A DNA stretch of 40,369 bases from Acidobacteriaceae bacterium (GCA_003165075.1 PLSM01000194.1:137518-177886); one strand, 5' to 3'. Shown: positions 26,995-34,661, numbered from the stretch's first letter. Notes: generated by a model from the letters alone, not told the origin. Made by a program: numbers and translations.

Positions 26995-27309
26995 CTACGC
27001 AGCCACCACTTCCAACCGTCCGCCCGCCCGTTTGCTCTCTGGCCCCACCACAATCTTCACCTCGCGCCCAAGCCGCACAAGGCAATCCATCATCTTGATC
27101 TCGCTGATGCCGCGAAACTGCCCCCGCAGCATCTTCGACAGCTTGGGCTGAGTCAGCCCCAACACCTTCGCCGCTTCCTGCTGGCTCCATCCGCGCTCGC
27201 GCAGAATCTCCGCGATCTTCACCACGAGCTTCGCCTTCACCAGCATCTCGCCGGCATCCTTGAAACCGAGTTCCGAATATATGCTCTTGCCTTCGACGCC
27301 CTTGCTCAT
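26995..27309 (-). CDS. HigA-like antitoxin with XRE-type helix-turn-helix
   Basis: A 104-aa antitoxin expected to bind the upstream-encoded toxin and repress their common promoter. The XRE helix-turn-helix lies at about residues 41-63 (WSQQEAAKVLGLTQPKLSKML). The C-terminal FRGISEIKMMDCLVRLGREVKIVV segment is typical of HigA-type proteins of the HTH_37 group. The start ATG at 27309 overlaps the toxin stop as ATGA, the toxin-first order usual for higBA. The exact subfamily is inferred from motif shape. Confidence 0.85.
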   Translation of the reverse strand: MSKGVEGKSIYSELGFKDAGEMLVKAKLVVKIAEILRERGWSQQEAAKVLGLTQPKLSKMLRGQFRGISEIKMMDCLVRLGREVKIVVGPESKRAGGRLEVVAA

Positions 27310-27668
27310 GGCTTTTCTCCTCTCGCCCGCATTTCAGCTTCCTTTAATCGCTCGCGAATCAATTCGATCTCGCGCTTCGGGGTTTGAATTCCCTGCTTCG
27401 ACTTCTTCTGGAAGCAATGCAGCACGTAAACCGCATGTGCAAATCGCACTGTATACACGGCGCGGTAGGCGTTGCCACGCCAATCCTCAACTACCTCGAG
27501 AATCCCAGCCGATCCGAAACCTTTCAGCGGCTTCACCGCCGGGTGCAGCAACGCAATCTGCGCGTTGTAAAGCGCGAATCCAAAAACCTGCTGGACTGGA
27601 TCGGGCATGGCTTGCAGATCTTTTTTCGCCGATCCAATCCACTTTATGGGCCTGAGTTCTTGCTTCAC
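27306..27668 (-). CDS. HigB/Gp49-like toxin of the RelE superfamily
   Basis: A 120-aa protein of the phage-derived Gp49/HigB type, expected to be an mRNA-cleaving toxin that acts with ribosomes. Diagnostic stretches are RPIKWIGSAKKDLQAMP, HPAVKPLKGFGSAGILEVVE, GNAYRAVYTVRF, VYVLHCFQKKSKQGIQTP and a C-terminal IELIRERLKEAE helix. The start is set at GTG 27668, giving an N-terminus like homologues (VKQELRPIKW). A longer frame begins with TTG at 27722 and would run through the promoter. The predicted -10 box ends six bases before this GTG, so the message may be leaderless. It is translationally coupled to the antitoxin. Confidence 0.85.
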   Translation of the reverse strand: MKQELRPIKWIGSAKKDLQAMPDPVQQVFGFALYNAQIALLHPAVKPLKGFGSAGILEVVEDWRGNAYRAVYTVRFAHAVYVLHCFQKKSKQGIQTPKREIELIRERLKEAEMRARGEKP

Positions 27669-27674
27669 ACTCCA

Positions 27675-27704
27675 ATTATGCCCATTTAGATATATCCTGT
27701 CCAA
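27675..27704 (-). promoter_or_regulatory. Predicted promoter of the toxin-antitoxin operon
   Basis: On the minus strand TTGGAC (27699-27704) and CATAAT (27675-27680) are separated by 18 bases. The -10 box matches five of six consensus bases; the -35 is weaker. The first transcribed base would fall at or next to the GTG start of the toxin. Confidence 0.4.
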
Positions 27705-27770
27705 CCGGATGCCCCACTCCAATCAAGCCACAAGGGTGGGAGGCCGCAAACCTCGACCCTACGCCCGAAC

Positions 27771-27806
27771 GGGTGCCCCAGGTCTCGTTTCTGAGACCTG
27801 GGAGAC
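27771..27806. repeat. Palindromic intergenic repeat, copy 3 (with compensatory stem change)
   Basis: Left arm CCCAGGTCTC (27777-27786), loop GTTTCT and right arm GAGACCTGGG (27793-27802). Compared with copies 1 and 2, one C-G pair of the stem is changed to T-A on both arms, so pairing is kept. The leading GGGTGC is shared. Confidence 0.8.
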
Positions 27807-28037
27807 CATCGGCCAATGCGTCCCTAGCTCCCGAAGAGAACTTTGCAGATTATTTCCCCGGCTCGCGCACGATGGAAGTGATGGCAAAGTAGGCCGGACG
27901 GACGGCACCCCCAAATAGTCGCCGTAAGTCCTTTGTTTAGAAGATCCTGCGGCTAAGTCCAATGCTCCCAATATTCTACCGTCGACCCCGCTCGCCAAAG
28001 CAATGAATATAAAGAATTTTCTTACAGAATAGGGGGT

Positions 28038-28051
28038 GGGGGGTACCCCCC
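28038..28051. repeat. GGGGGGTACCCCCC palindrome
   Basis: A perfect 14-bp palindrome 141 bases upstream of the secreted protein gene. It follows a TAAGTCC direct-repeat segment, and I suspect it is part of an interspersed element of this lineage, but only one copy is in the window. Confidence 0.45.
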
Positions 28052-28191
28052 TGCAACCGCGCATCCTTGGTCCCCGGGGCGGGTGCACTTCCAGATTGCA
28101 CGTTACCTCCGAGAGACCGCCTACAATTCCTGACGCCGCGATTCCCGAAACCACACGTAGACTCGAAGAATCACATACAGTGGAGGCGTGG

Positions 28192-28680
28192 ATGAGCAAG
28201 GCCCATTGGCTGGGACTGGTAGTCGCATTTGTTTGTTCGTTGTCTTGCGTCAGCACGCTTTCCGCACAAAAGCTTGAAGCAACCGTCCTCTACCGCCAAA
28301 ACAGCGACAACGATTACAGGGCCGTTGTCCCCGGATATTCCAAGGCGTCTCCAGAGGGTTACGTGGATTGCGCCGGTGATACGACGAATCCGGAGTGTTT
28401 CGCCACAACCCGGTCCAACCCAGGCGAAGTCTCTTACACGGTCGTCGGCACCACCGTCTCCCTCTTGCTGCCTGATGGAAAAGTTGCCGTGGTCAACTGC
28501 GTGAACAAGCATTCGGCCTACGGCAACTCCTTAAGCCGGCGCAGTTGCGGCATGCCTCTCGTCGAGCACGTGCAGGCCGAATTCAAAGGCAACACCGCGA
28601 AGCTCAAGTGGCCCGTCGGCCCCGCCGCCAAAATCGAATCCGAGACCTACAAAATAGTCGCTCTACTCGATAAGCGCTAA
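28192..28680 (+). CDS. Secreted hypothetical protein
   Basis: I do not recognise this 162-aa protein. It has an N-terminal signal peptide (about residues 1-25, ending near LSAQ), so the mature part is about 137 aa and exported. The mature region has four Cys (DCAGDTTNPEC, NCVNK, RRSCG), which could form two disulfides, and looks beta-rich, with VSYTVVGTTVSLLLPDGKVAVVN. The start ATG at 28192 follows GGAGG at 28182-28186; a longer frame from 28036 runs through the palindrome and lacks a ribosome-binding site. The dipeptidase gene follows on the same strand after 104 bases. Confidence 0.75.
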   Translation: MSKAHWLGLVVAFVCSLSCVSTLSAQKLEATVLYRQNSDNDYRAVVPGYSKASPEGYVDCAGDTTNPECFATTRSNPGEVSYTVVGTTVSLLLPDGKVAVVNCVNKHSAYGNSLSRRSCGMPLVEHVQAEFKGNTAKLKWPVGPAAKIESETYKIVALLDKR

Positions 28681-28766
28681 TCCCGGTGCCGGGTACCTGC
28701 ACCACCTGCGACCGCGGGCGCGTGATACCACGAAACCTTTTCGCGGGAGTGTGCACTCCGCCGGTC

Positions 28767-28772
28767 TATACT
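28767..28772 (+). promoter_or_regulatory. Possible -10 box for the dipeptidase gene
   Basis: TATACT matches five of six consensus bases and ends 12 bases before the ATG, implying a leader of only a few bases. That fits the lack of any Shine-Dalgarno sequence. No good -35 box is visible. Confidence 0.3.
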
Positions 28773-28784
28773 GACGCCAAGCCT

Positions 28785-30095
28785 ATGCGGATACGTGCTT
28801 TGCTTGCGCCCCTTCTCTTCGCCCTCCCAGCCATATTGTGTGCCCAGACACCCTCCCAGCCATCCCCAAAAATGACTAACAAAATAACTCCTGAAGCGGT
28901 TCAGCGCTCCGCTATCGTCCTTGACACCCACGCCGACACGCCGCAGCGCTTTGTAGATGAAAACTTCGATCTTGGCGACCCACTGCGCGGGGGCAACTTC
29001 AACCTGGAATCCGTGCGCAAAGGCAACCTGGGCGCGGAGTTCTTTTCCATCTGGGTAGAGCCAACCCTTTACAAGGGACAATACGCGCGCCGCACGCTGG
29101 TGCTGATTGACTCCGTAAAACAGCAGGTAGCCAGGCACCCGGACCAGGTGATGTTTGTAACCTCGCCGGAAGGGATTGAGTTGGCCCACCGCGAGCACAA
29201 GCTGGCAGTACTGATGGGAATCGAGGGCGGTCACTCCATCGAAGATTCCCTGGCCCTGCTGCGCCAGTACTACGCCCTGGGCGTGCGCTACATGACCCTG
29301 ACCTGGTCCAACTCGAATGGCTGGGCCGACAGCTCTGGAGACATCAACGACAAGGCAGTGCCGCACACCAAGGAGGGCCTGAACGAGTTTGGCAAGGACG
29401 TGGTGTATGAGATGAATCGCCTGGGCATGATGGTGGACATTTCACACGTCTCGGACCGCACCTTTTTCCGTACGCTTGTCATCACCCGGGCGCCGGTGAT
29501 TGCGTCTCACTCCGCGGCGCGGGCCTTGTGCGATGCGCCGCGCAATATGACTGACGATATGCTGCGCGCGGTGGCCAACTCCGGCGGCCCAAACTCCAAG
29601 GGCGGCGTGGTGCAGGTGAACTTCTACTCGGGCTTTTTGTCGCAGTCCTATCGCAACGCGCAGATGGCCATGGAAACCGAGGCGGATAAGGCCGTGCAGG
29701 CACTGAAGGACAAGGCCAAGGCGGAGGGCAAAGAGCTGACCTACGATGAGATTTCGAAGGTACAGCGCGCGTATGCCGACCGCATTCCCCGGCCGCCGCT
29801 CTCAGTGCTGATCGATCACATCGACCATATCGCCAAGGTAGCCGGCGTAGATCACGTGGGGCTGGGTTCAGACTTTGACGGCGTGAGCGGGCAGCTTCCC
29901 GAGGGCCTCGACTCGCCCGCAGACCTGCCCAAGATTACCGCGGCGCTGATGGCCCGCGGCTACTCCGCAGCAGATTGCCGCAAGATTCTGGGCGGCAACC
30001 TGCTACGTGTTTTTCGTGAAGTGGCGCAGGTAAGCAAAGAGCTGCAGGCGGAAAGCCGGCCGCGGATTACGGAGAAACAGCCCTTCAATAAGTAG
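28785..30095 (+). CDS. Secreted membrane-type dipeptidase, peptidase family M19
   Basis: A zinc dipeptidase of the renal dipeptidase family (M19) that splits dipeptides, probably in the periplasm or at the surface. The 436-aa product has a signal peptide (about residues 1-20, LPAILCAQ). Metal ligands are visible in the expected order: His49-x-Asp51 (LDTHADTPQ), Glu in MGIEGGHS, His in DISHVSD and in IASHSAAR, and Asp in GLGSDFDG. The start ATG at 28785 gives the signal peptide directly; upstream in-frame codons to 28686 look non-coding. Physiological substrates could include peptidoglycan-derived or D-containing dipeptides, which is family knowledge and not shown here. Confidence 0.93.
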   Translation: MRIRALLAPLLFALPAILCAQTPSQPSPKMTNKITPEAVQRSAIVLDTHADTPQRFVDENFDLGDPLRGGNFNLESVRKGNLGAEFFSIWVEPTLYKGQYARRTLVLIDSVKQQVARHPDQVMFVTSPEGIELAHREHKLAVLMGIEGGHSIEDSLALLRQYYALGVRYMTLTWSNSNGWADSSGDINDKAVPHTKEGLNEFGKDVVYEMNRLGMMVDISHVSDRTFFRTLVITRAPVIASHSAARALCDAPRNMTDDMLRAVANSGGPNSKGGVVQVNFYSGFLSQSYRNAQMAMETEADKAVQALKDKAKAEGKELTYDEISKVQRAYADRIPRPPLSVLIDHIDHIAKVAGVDHVGLGSDFDGVSGQLPEGLDSPADLPKITAALMARGYSAADCRKILGGNLLRVFREVAQVSKELQAESRPRITEKQPFNK

Positions 30096-30159
30096 TTGGG
30101 AAAATATCGTGCTGCAGTCACTCAACGCAGCGAGATCGTGCGCCGTCGTTGCGGTGAGT

Positions 30160-30630
30160 TTAGTTCGCCGGTGACTCTGTATTCAATCGCTTTGCATAGA
30201 GGAGTCCAGCCCGGCCTGAGGCATAGTAATCCTCTTCCCTGCCAGCGCAGCCGTAACCGTGCGCCTCATACAACCGGATCGCTTGCAAGTTCTGCGCATC
30301 CACATGGAGCCAGATCGTTACTGCCTGTGCTGTGCGCGCCGAGCCCTCGACACGGCATAGCAGTTCGCTGCCCACGCCATGGCCGCGCTGCTCCGGGGCC
30401 ACCTCGATGGTCTGGATGTAGGCGCTGATTCCGCCCCGCCTCCGGCTCCACTCGACAATGGCGAAGCCGGCCAGCGCGCCATCTTCTTCAGCAATCCAGG
30501 TGGCGGAATTCGCAGCGCTCACCAGGTGCCGCATGTATCCACGTCCAAAGCGGGATGGCGGTTGGAAGCAAATCTCCTCGACAGCGTAGAGCGCCGCAAA
30601 GTCATTCGCAGTGTAGGGGCGATAAAGCAC
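30160..30630 (-). CDS. GNAT family N-acetyltransferase, RimI-like
   Basis: A 156-aa acetyl-CoA-dependent N-acetyltransferase. The GNAT core is clear: IQTIEVAPEQRGHGVGSELL holds the Q/RxxGxG/A pyrophosphate-binding loop, and NLQAIRLYEAHGYGCAGREEDYY is the C-terminal block found in RimI-type protein acetyltransferases. The start is GTG at 30630, giving MLYRPYTANDF, a usual GNAT beginning; the ribosome-binding site is poor. It lies convergent to the dipeptidase gene and downstream of pfkA, from which it is separated by an intrinsic terminator. Whether it acetylates ribosomal protein S18 or another target cannot be told. Confidence 0.85.
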   Translation of the reverse strand: MLYRPYTANDFAALYAVEEICFQPPSRFGRGYMRHLVSAANSATWIAEEDGALAGFAIVEWSRRRGGISAYIQTIEVAPEQRGHGVGSELLCRVEGSARTAQAVTIWLHVDAQNLQAIRLYEAHGYGCAGREEDYYASGRAGLLYAKRLNTESPAN

Positions 30631-30655
30631 ATCCCAAATTTACGCAGGCATGCAG

Positions 30656-30685
30656 CAAAAAGCCACCCTCACAGGGAGGATGGCT
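30656..30685 (-). terminator. Intrinsic terminator of the phosphofructokinase gene
   Basis: On the minus strand AGCCATCCTC pairs with GAGGGTGGCT (one G-T pair) around a five-base loop, followed by TTTTT. The stem spans 30661-30685. It lies 25 bases beyond the pfkA stop. Confidence 0.8.
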
Positions 30686-30710
30686 CTTTGCGGAGCGTAG
30701 ACTGGGGGGC

Positions 30711-31745
30711 TTAGACCTTGGCTTCCAGGTCCTTGATGACGGCAAAGAAGCGCTCATCGAGACGGCGGTTGGTGGCGATGGCTTCCTTGATGGTGATGTC
30801 GGTGATGTCGAGGCCTCTCAGTACGGCGATCCGGCCCCACTTCTTCTCATGCACCATGTCAATGGCATGCAGGCCATAGCGCTGTCCAAGCAGCCGGTCA
30901 TAGGCCGTGGGCACGCCGCCGCGCTGGGTGTGGCCCAGGTTGACTGAGCGCGTCTCAAAACCGGTCTTCTTCTCGATCAGTTCGGCCAGAGCTTCGCCGA
31001 TGCCGGAGAGTCGCGCATGGCCGAATGAATCCACCTGCGAGGAGCCTATGACCTGGCCTTCCTCGGGCAGATGGCAGCCCTCGGCAACCACCACCACACC
31101 GTAATGCTTGCCGTGGTCGTAGTTGTACTTGAGCAGGGCGCAGACATGGTCGATGTCAATCTCTTTTTCGGGAACCAGGACGACATGAGCGCCGCCTGCC
31201 ACTCCGGAGGCATAGGCAATCCAGCCTGCGTCGCGGCCCATGACTTCAACCACCACCACGCGATTGTGCGAGTCGGCGGTCGTGTGGATGCGGTCGATGG
31301 CCTCGGTGGCGATCATGACGGCGGTGTCGAACCCAAAAGTGGCGTCGGTGCCGCTGATGTCGTTGTCGATAGTTTTGGGAACGCCCACGCTGGGTACGCC
31401 GTGCTCGCTAAGGAAGAGAGTGACCGACTGGGTGTCGTCGCCGCCCAGGGCAATAAGGGCATCGATCTTGTTGATCGTCAGCACCTCTTGCACTTTCTCG
31501 ATGCCGCCGGGAATCTTCTTCACGTTGGTGCGCGATGAGTGGAGGATTGTGCCACCCTTTAGCTGGATGCCGTCGGTACTTTCCAAGGTGAGTGGGATCC
31601 AGTTGTTGTCCAGGACACCACGCCATCCGTTAAGAAATCCGATGAATTCATCGCCGTAGGTTTGAATTCCCTTCCTGACGGCGGCATAGATCACCGCGTT
31701 CAAACCGGGGCAGTCGCCGCCGCCGGTCAACAAAGCAACTCGCAT
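30711..31745 (-). CDS. 6-phosphofructokinase, probably pyrophosphate-dependent
   Basis: Interconverts fructose-6-phosphate and fructose-1,6-bisphosphate in glycolysis. The 344-aa protein has the family motifs GGGDCPGLNAVI, GGDDTQS, PKTIDNDI (catalytic Asp127), the VEVMGRDAGWIA segment and GHTQRGGVPTAYDR. Position 104 is Asp and position 124 is Lys, in the same numbering as E. coli PfkA, where both are Gly. Asp104 with Lys124 is the signature of PPi-using enzymes, so PPi is the likely phosphate donor and the reaction may be reversible in the cell. The start ATG at 31745 has GGAGA eight bases upstream; the frame extends to 31952 without family similarity. A CRP-like palindrome lies 138 bases upstream. 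Confidence 0.92.
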   Translation of the reverse strand: MRVALLTGGGDCPGLNAVIYAAVRKGIQTYGDEFIGFLNGWRGVLDNNWIPLTLESTDGIQLKGGTILHSSRTNVKKIPGGIEKVQEVLTINKIDALIALGGDDTQSVTLFLSEHGVPSVGVPKTIDNDISGTDATFGFDTAVMIATEAIDRIHTTADSHNRVVVVEVMGRDAGWIAYASGVAGGAHVVLVPEKEIDIDHVCALLKYNYDHGKHYGVVVVAEGCHLPEEGQVIGSSQVDSFGHARLSGIGEALAELIEKKTGFETRSVNLGHTQRGGVPTAYDRLLGQRYGLHAIDMVHEKKWGRIAVLRGLDITDITIKEAIATNRRLDERFFAVIKDLEAKV

Positions 31746-31882
31746 CGCAAAATTCTCCTGATCGAAGTCGCGCGGCCGCTCGGGCCGGGCCAGGGAACAA
31801 CTCCCTGAACTGAGGAATGGGACCTGGTGAATCGCCGGTCTCAACGCCTTAATTAGTGTACTCCGGGGCTGTAAAGTGAAAT

Positions 31883-31898
31883 CGTGACCGGGCTCACG
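31883..31898. promoter_or_regulatory. CRP/FNR-like palindrome CGTGA-N6-TCACG
   Basis: CGTGACCGGGCTCACG is a 16-bp site with perfect 5-bp arms and a six-base spacer, the geometry of CRP-family sites. It lies in the divergent region between pfkA and the membrane protein gene. A small hairpin, CAGGGA-N5-TCCCTG (31791-31807), would fall in the pfkA leader. Confidence 0.4.
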
Positions 31899-31966
31899 GA
31901 GGTAAGCATCTATGTCCCGGTGCATTTCCGTTTTAGGAATCGCGCTCGGCAATGATTCAATAAGGT

Positions 31967-32620
31967 ATGCCCGGAACCGGAGCGCTTTTGTTGTTGGCCT
32001 TCGCCAGCATGGTCGTGGTGGTGCTGCTGGTATTACTTCAGCTCACCCGCCTGGGATTCTTGGTGCGTTCTACCATCCCGGACAGGCCGCGCCGGCGTAT
32101 GTTTATCGCCTCGGTATCGTTCCTGATTACGTTTCTAGGGGTACGGCTGCTAGTCAGCCTGGTGATTCACAATCACGGCCCGTTCGAGTGGGTCATGGTG
32201 CGCGGCTTGCATATTCACCATCTGGTATGGGGCATTCTCATCCTTCTGCTGGTGGGTTATGGCTGGCTGCTTGACCTGGGCCGGTCGCACTCGCCGCTCT
32301 CCATCTTTTTCAGCCGCCTCATGTCAGTGAGTTATGGGGCGGGTGCGGCTCTCACGCTCGACGAATTCTCCCTGTGGCTCAACCTGGAGCCGGACGCCTA
32401 CTGGTCGAAGTCTGGACGCGTCAGCATCGATGCGATCATTCTGTTCGGCGCAATCCTGTGCGTGGGCGCGTGGGGCGCGCCCTTCTTCCGCGGACTGCAG
32501 TTGATGTGGAGCAAGCGCGGCTTGTTTCGAAGCGAGTTGGGCCGGCTCTCCCCTATTCGCCGCGTGAGGTTGCTTCGTCCACGTAGAGCGCGTCGATTAC
32601 CTCCCCGTATCGTGCCGTAA
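31967..32620 (+). CDS. Conserved-looking integral membrane protein of unknown function
   Basis: A 217-aa protein with about five membrane spans (roughly residues 4-26, 44-67, 84-104, 118-138 and 153-172) and a very Arg-rich C-terminal tail (RRVRLLRPRRARRLPP). Polar residues sit at the membrane: His82-Ile-His84-His85 at the start of span three and LTLDEFSLWL (Asp132-Glu133) in span four. I do not recognise the family. The ATG at 31967 has only a short AAGG upstream. Its last 68 bases overlap the end of the convergent acyl-CoA synthetase gene, so the Arg-rich tail is encoded antisense to that gene and may be a late extension. Confidence 0.65.
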   Translation: MPGTGALLLLAFASMVVVVLLVLLQLTRLGFLVRSTIPDRPRRRMFIASVSFLITFLGVRLLVSLVIHNHGPFEWVMVRGLHIHHLVWGILILLLVGYGWLLDLGRSHSPLSIFFSRLMSVSYGAGAALTLDEFSLWLNLEPDAYWSKSGRVSIDAIILFGAILCVGAWGAPFFRGLQLMWSKRGLFRSELGRLSPIRRVRLLRPRRARRLPPRIVP

Positions 32621-34358
32621 TCACGCGCCTCTTTAGCTTCATTGACGGCGTCAGTTCGCCGGAGTCCTGCGACCACTCGTCGGCTACCACGCGGAAGCGC
32701 TTGATGGTCTCAAAGTTAGCCAGGCTGCCGTTGGTTTCGCGGACGACTTCGCCATAAAGGGCAACCACGCGGCTATCAGACACCAGCGCGGCGCGATCTT
32801 CGGTTTCGATGCCATGATGCCGTGCCCAATCTTCCAGTGCAACGAAGTTTGGCGAGATGAGCGCGGAGACGAACTTGTGCTTGTCGCCGACCAGCGCGGC
32901 CTGCGCCACGAGGACGCTGTTCTTCAGCTTGTTTTCAATGGGCTGAGGCGCTACCAGTTTGCCGCCCGAGGTCTTAAGCAGTTCCTTCTTGCGGTCAGTG
33001 ATGTAAAGGAAACCGTCTACGTCTAGGTGGCCGATATCGCCCGTCCGGAACCACCCCTCGGCATCAAAGCATTCGGCATTGGCCGATGGTTTGTGCCAAT
33101 AGCCTGAAAAGACCGCGGGTCCACGCACCAGCAACTCGCCATCTTCGGCAATCTTCAGTTCGACATTCGGCAGCGGGAAGCCCGCCGCGCCCATGCGCTG
33201 GCTGAGTGGTGTGTTCAGAGCGATCACCGGCGATGTCTCCGTAAGGCCGTATCCCTCCCAGAGCGCAATCCCGACCGAGGCAAACCATTTTGCGGTGTCG
33301 ATGCCCAGCGGCGCTCCGCCACATACGAAGATCCTGACTCGGCCTCCGAAGGCCTCGCGAACCTTTCCAAAAACCAGCTTCGAGGCCAGCTTCCATAAGA
33401 TCGAGGCCGGTTGGCAGCCTGCATATACCTTGTCCATATGGCCCGAGCCGACGCCCAGAGCCCAGGACAGGAGGCGTTTCTTGACCGGAGAAAGCCCGGC
33501 ACGGCGTTCCACCTCCTGGCGAATCTTCTCGTAGACGCGTGGCACACCCACAAAGACCGTGGGCCGGATCTCGCGCATGGCCTGCGGCAGCTTGTCGAAC
33601 TGCGAGCAGTAGGCGACTTGCGCACCGTTGGTGTACATCACGTAATCCAGAGCGCGCGCGGTGATGTGGGAGAGGGGTAGAAATGAAATACAGGCATCGG
33701 CGGGACTGAAAGAAAAGTCGGCTGAGGCCAGGTTTTGATTAGCGGCGATGTTGCCATGGTTAAGCATCACGCCTTTGGGCTCACCGGTAGTTCCGGAAGT
33801 GTAAATCAGCGTGGCCAGGTTTTCTGGTTTCACAGAGCGCACCAGGGCGTCGAAGACCGGATCGCGCTCGCTACCCAGGACATCGGCCCCTTGCAGCACT
33901 TCGCTGAAGGCAATTGCGCCCTCGGGTGATGCGCCGGAATCCATGATGAGAATCCGCTCCAGCGAGGTCTTCTCACGCACCGCACTCAGCTTGTCGAATT
34001 GCTGTCGTGTGGAGACAACGGCAATGCGGCAACCGGCATCTTCAACCAGCACGGCTATCTGATCGCCGGTAAGAGTCGGATAAATGGGCACATTCACAGC
34101 GCCGATGGCCAGGGTGGCAAAATCCGTTACCGCCCACTCCCAGCGGTTTTCGCTTATCAGCGCAATGCGGTCGCCCTTTTGCGCGCCCCAGCCGAGAAGA
34201 GCTTTGGCGAGCGCGCGGACACGCTGGTAGAACTGGTCAGAGGAAATCGGCTGCCATTGGGCGAACTCGTCCTGCCACAAAATCGCGCGCGGATTAGCCG
34301 CATCGGCTATGCGATGAAACAGGTCATTGATGGTGGTGAGAGGGGTAGGCTGTGTCAT
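32553..34358 (-). CDS. Long-chain acyl-CoA synthetase (AMP-forming)
   Basis: Activates fatty acids to acyl-CoA through an acyl-adenylate. The 601-aa product is a member of the ANL superfamily, in the long FadD15/FACS-like subgroup. Motifs are the P-loop-like LIYTSGTTGEPKGVMLNHGN, the adenylate-binding YGLTETSPVIALNTP, and the hinge WFRTGDIGHLDVDGFLYITDRKKELLKTSGGK with its catalytic Lys region. The start ATG at 34358 (MTQPTPLTTINDLF) has no Shine-Dalgarno; a TACAAT box six bases upstream hints at a leaderless message. Chain-length preference cannot be read. The 3' end overlaps a convergent membrane protein gene. Confidence 0.93.
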   Translation of the reverse strand: MTQPTPLTTINDLFHRIADAANPRAILWQDEFAQWQPISSDQFYQRVRALAKALLGWGAQKGDRIALISENRWEWAVTDFATLAIGAVNVPIYPTLTGDQIAVLVEDAGCRIAVVSTRQQFDKLSAVREKTSLERILIMDSGASPEGAIAFSEVLQGADVLGSERDPVFDALVRSVKPENLATLIYTSGTTGEPKGVMLNHGNIAANQNLASADFSFSPADACISFLPLSHITARALDYVMYTNGAQVAYCSQFDKLPQAMREIRPTVFVGVPRVYEKIRQEVERRAGLSPVKKRLLSWALGVGSGHMDKVYAGCQPASILWKLASKLVFGKVREAFGGRVRIFVCGGAPLGIDTAKWFASVGIALWEGYGLTETSPVIALNTPLSQRMGAAGFPLPNVELKIAEDGELLVRGPAVFSGYWHKPSANAECFDAEGWFRTGDIGHLDVDGFLYITDRKKELLKTSGGKLVAPQPIENKLKNSVLVAQAALVGDKHKFVSALISPNFVALEDWARHHGIETEDRAALVSDSRVVALYGEVVRETNGSLANFETIKRFRVVADEWSQDSGELTPSMKLKRRVITARYGEVIDALYVDEATSRGE

Positions 34359-34661
34359 TTTGAATTGTATTGGGACCCGACCAGGCTTAAGGCGAGGCCA
34401 CTGGTGAGTGTATCAGCGCGAAGTGGTGAGTTGGATTCCAGCCTTCCCAGAACCTTCGGTTTGGGCGATATCTACGATGCCTTGAGCTGCCCAATTCGTT
34501 GCGGATCAACGCTTGCCGGGCACCGGGGATCGTGGCCTCGCTTCTCCGCTTCCACTTTCGCTCGGGTATCGCGTCTGCGGCAGCGGACATCTACTGTAAA
34601 CTGTGGACGCACCCAGGCAGCCTATCGCCAGATGTTCATCCACTTCGGCCTGTTCTGAACC
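34359..34661. other. Intergenic region between acyl-CoA synthetase and diguanylate cyclase
   Basis: These 303 bases separate two divergent genes. Apart from a possible TACAAT -10 box for the acyl-CoA synthetase gene just before its ATG, I see no repeat, RNA gene or convincing promoter here. Confidence 0.4.

Larger units (their letters stand above)
27669..28191. other. Repeat-rich intergenic region between the toxin and a secreted protein gene
   Basis: This stretch holds the toxin-antitoxin promoter, hairpin repeat copy 3, two direct TAAGTCC copies (27925-27931 and 27954-27960) and the palindrome GGGGGGTACCCCCC (28038-28051). No gene was found. The spacing of these elements suggests one or two interspersed repeat units rather than unique sequence. 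Confidence 0.5.

Noticed and set aside
26876..27190. N-terminal extension of the small membrane protein to 27190
   Set aside because: It runs through the antitoxin gene and a hairpin repeat, has no family or membrane features, and a good ribosome-binding site precedes ATG 26875.
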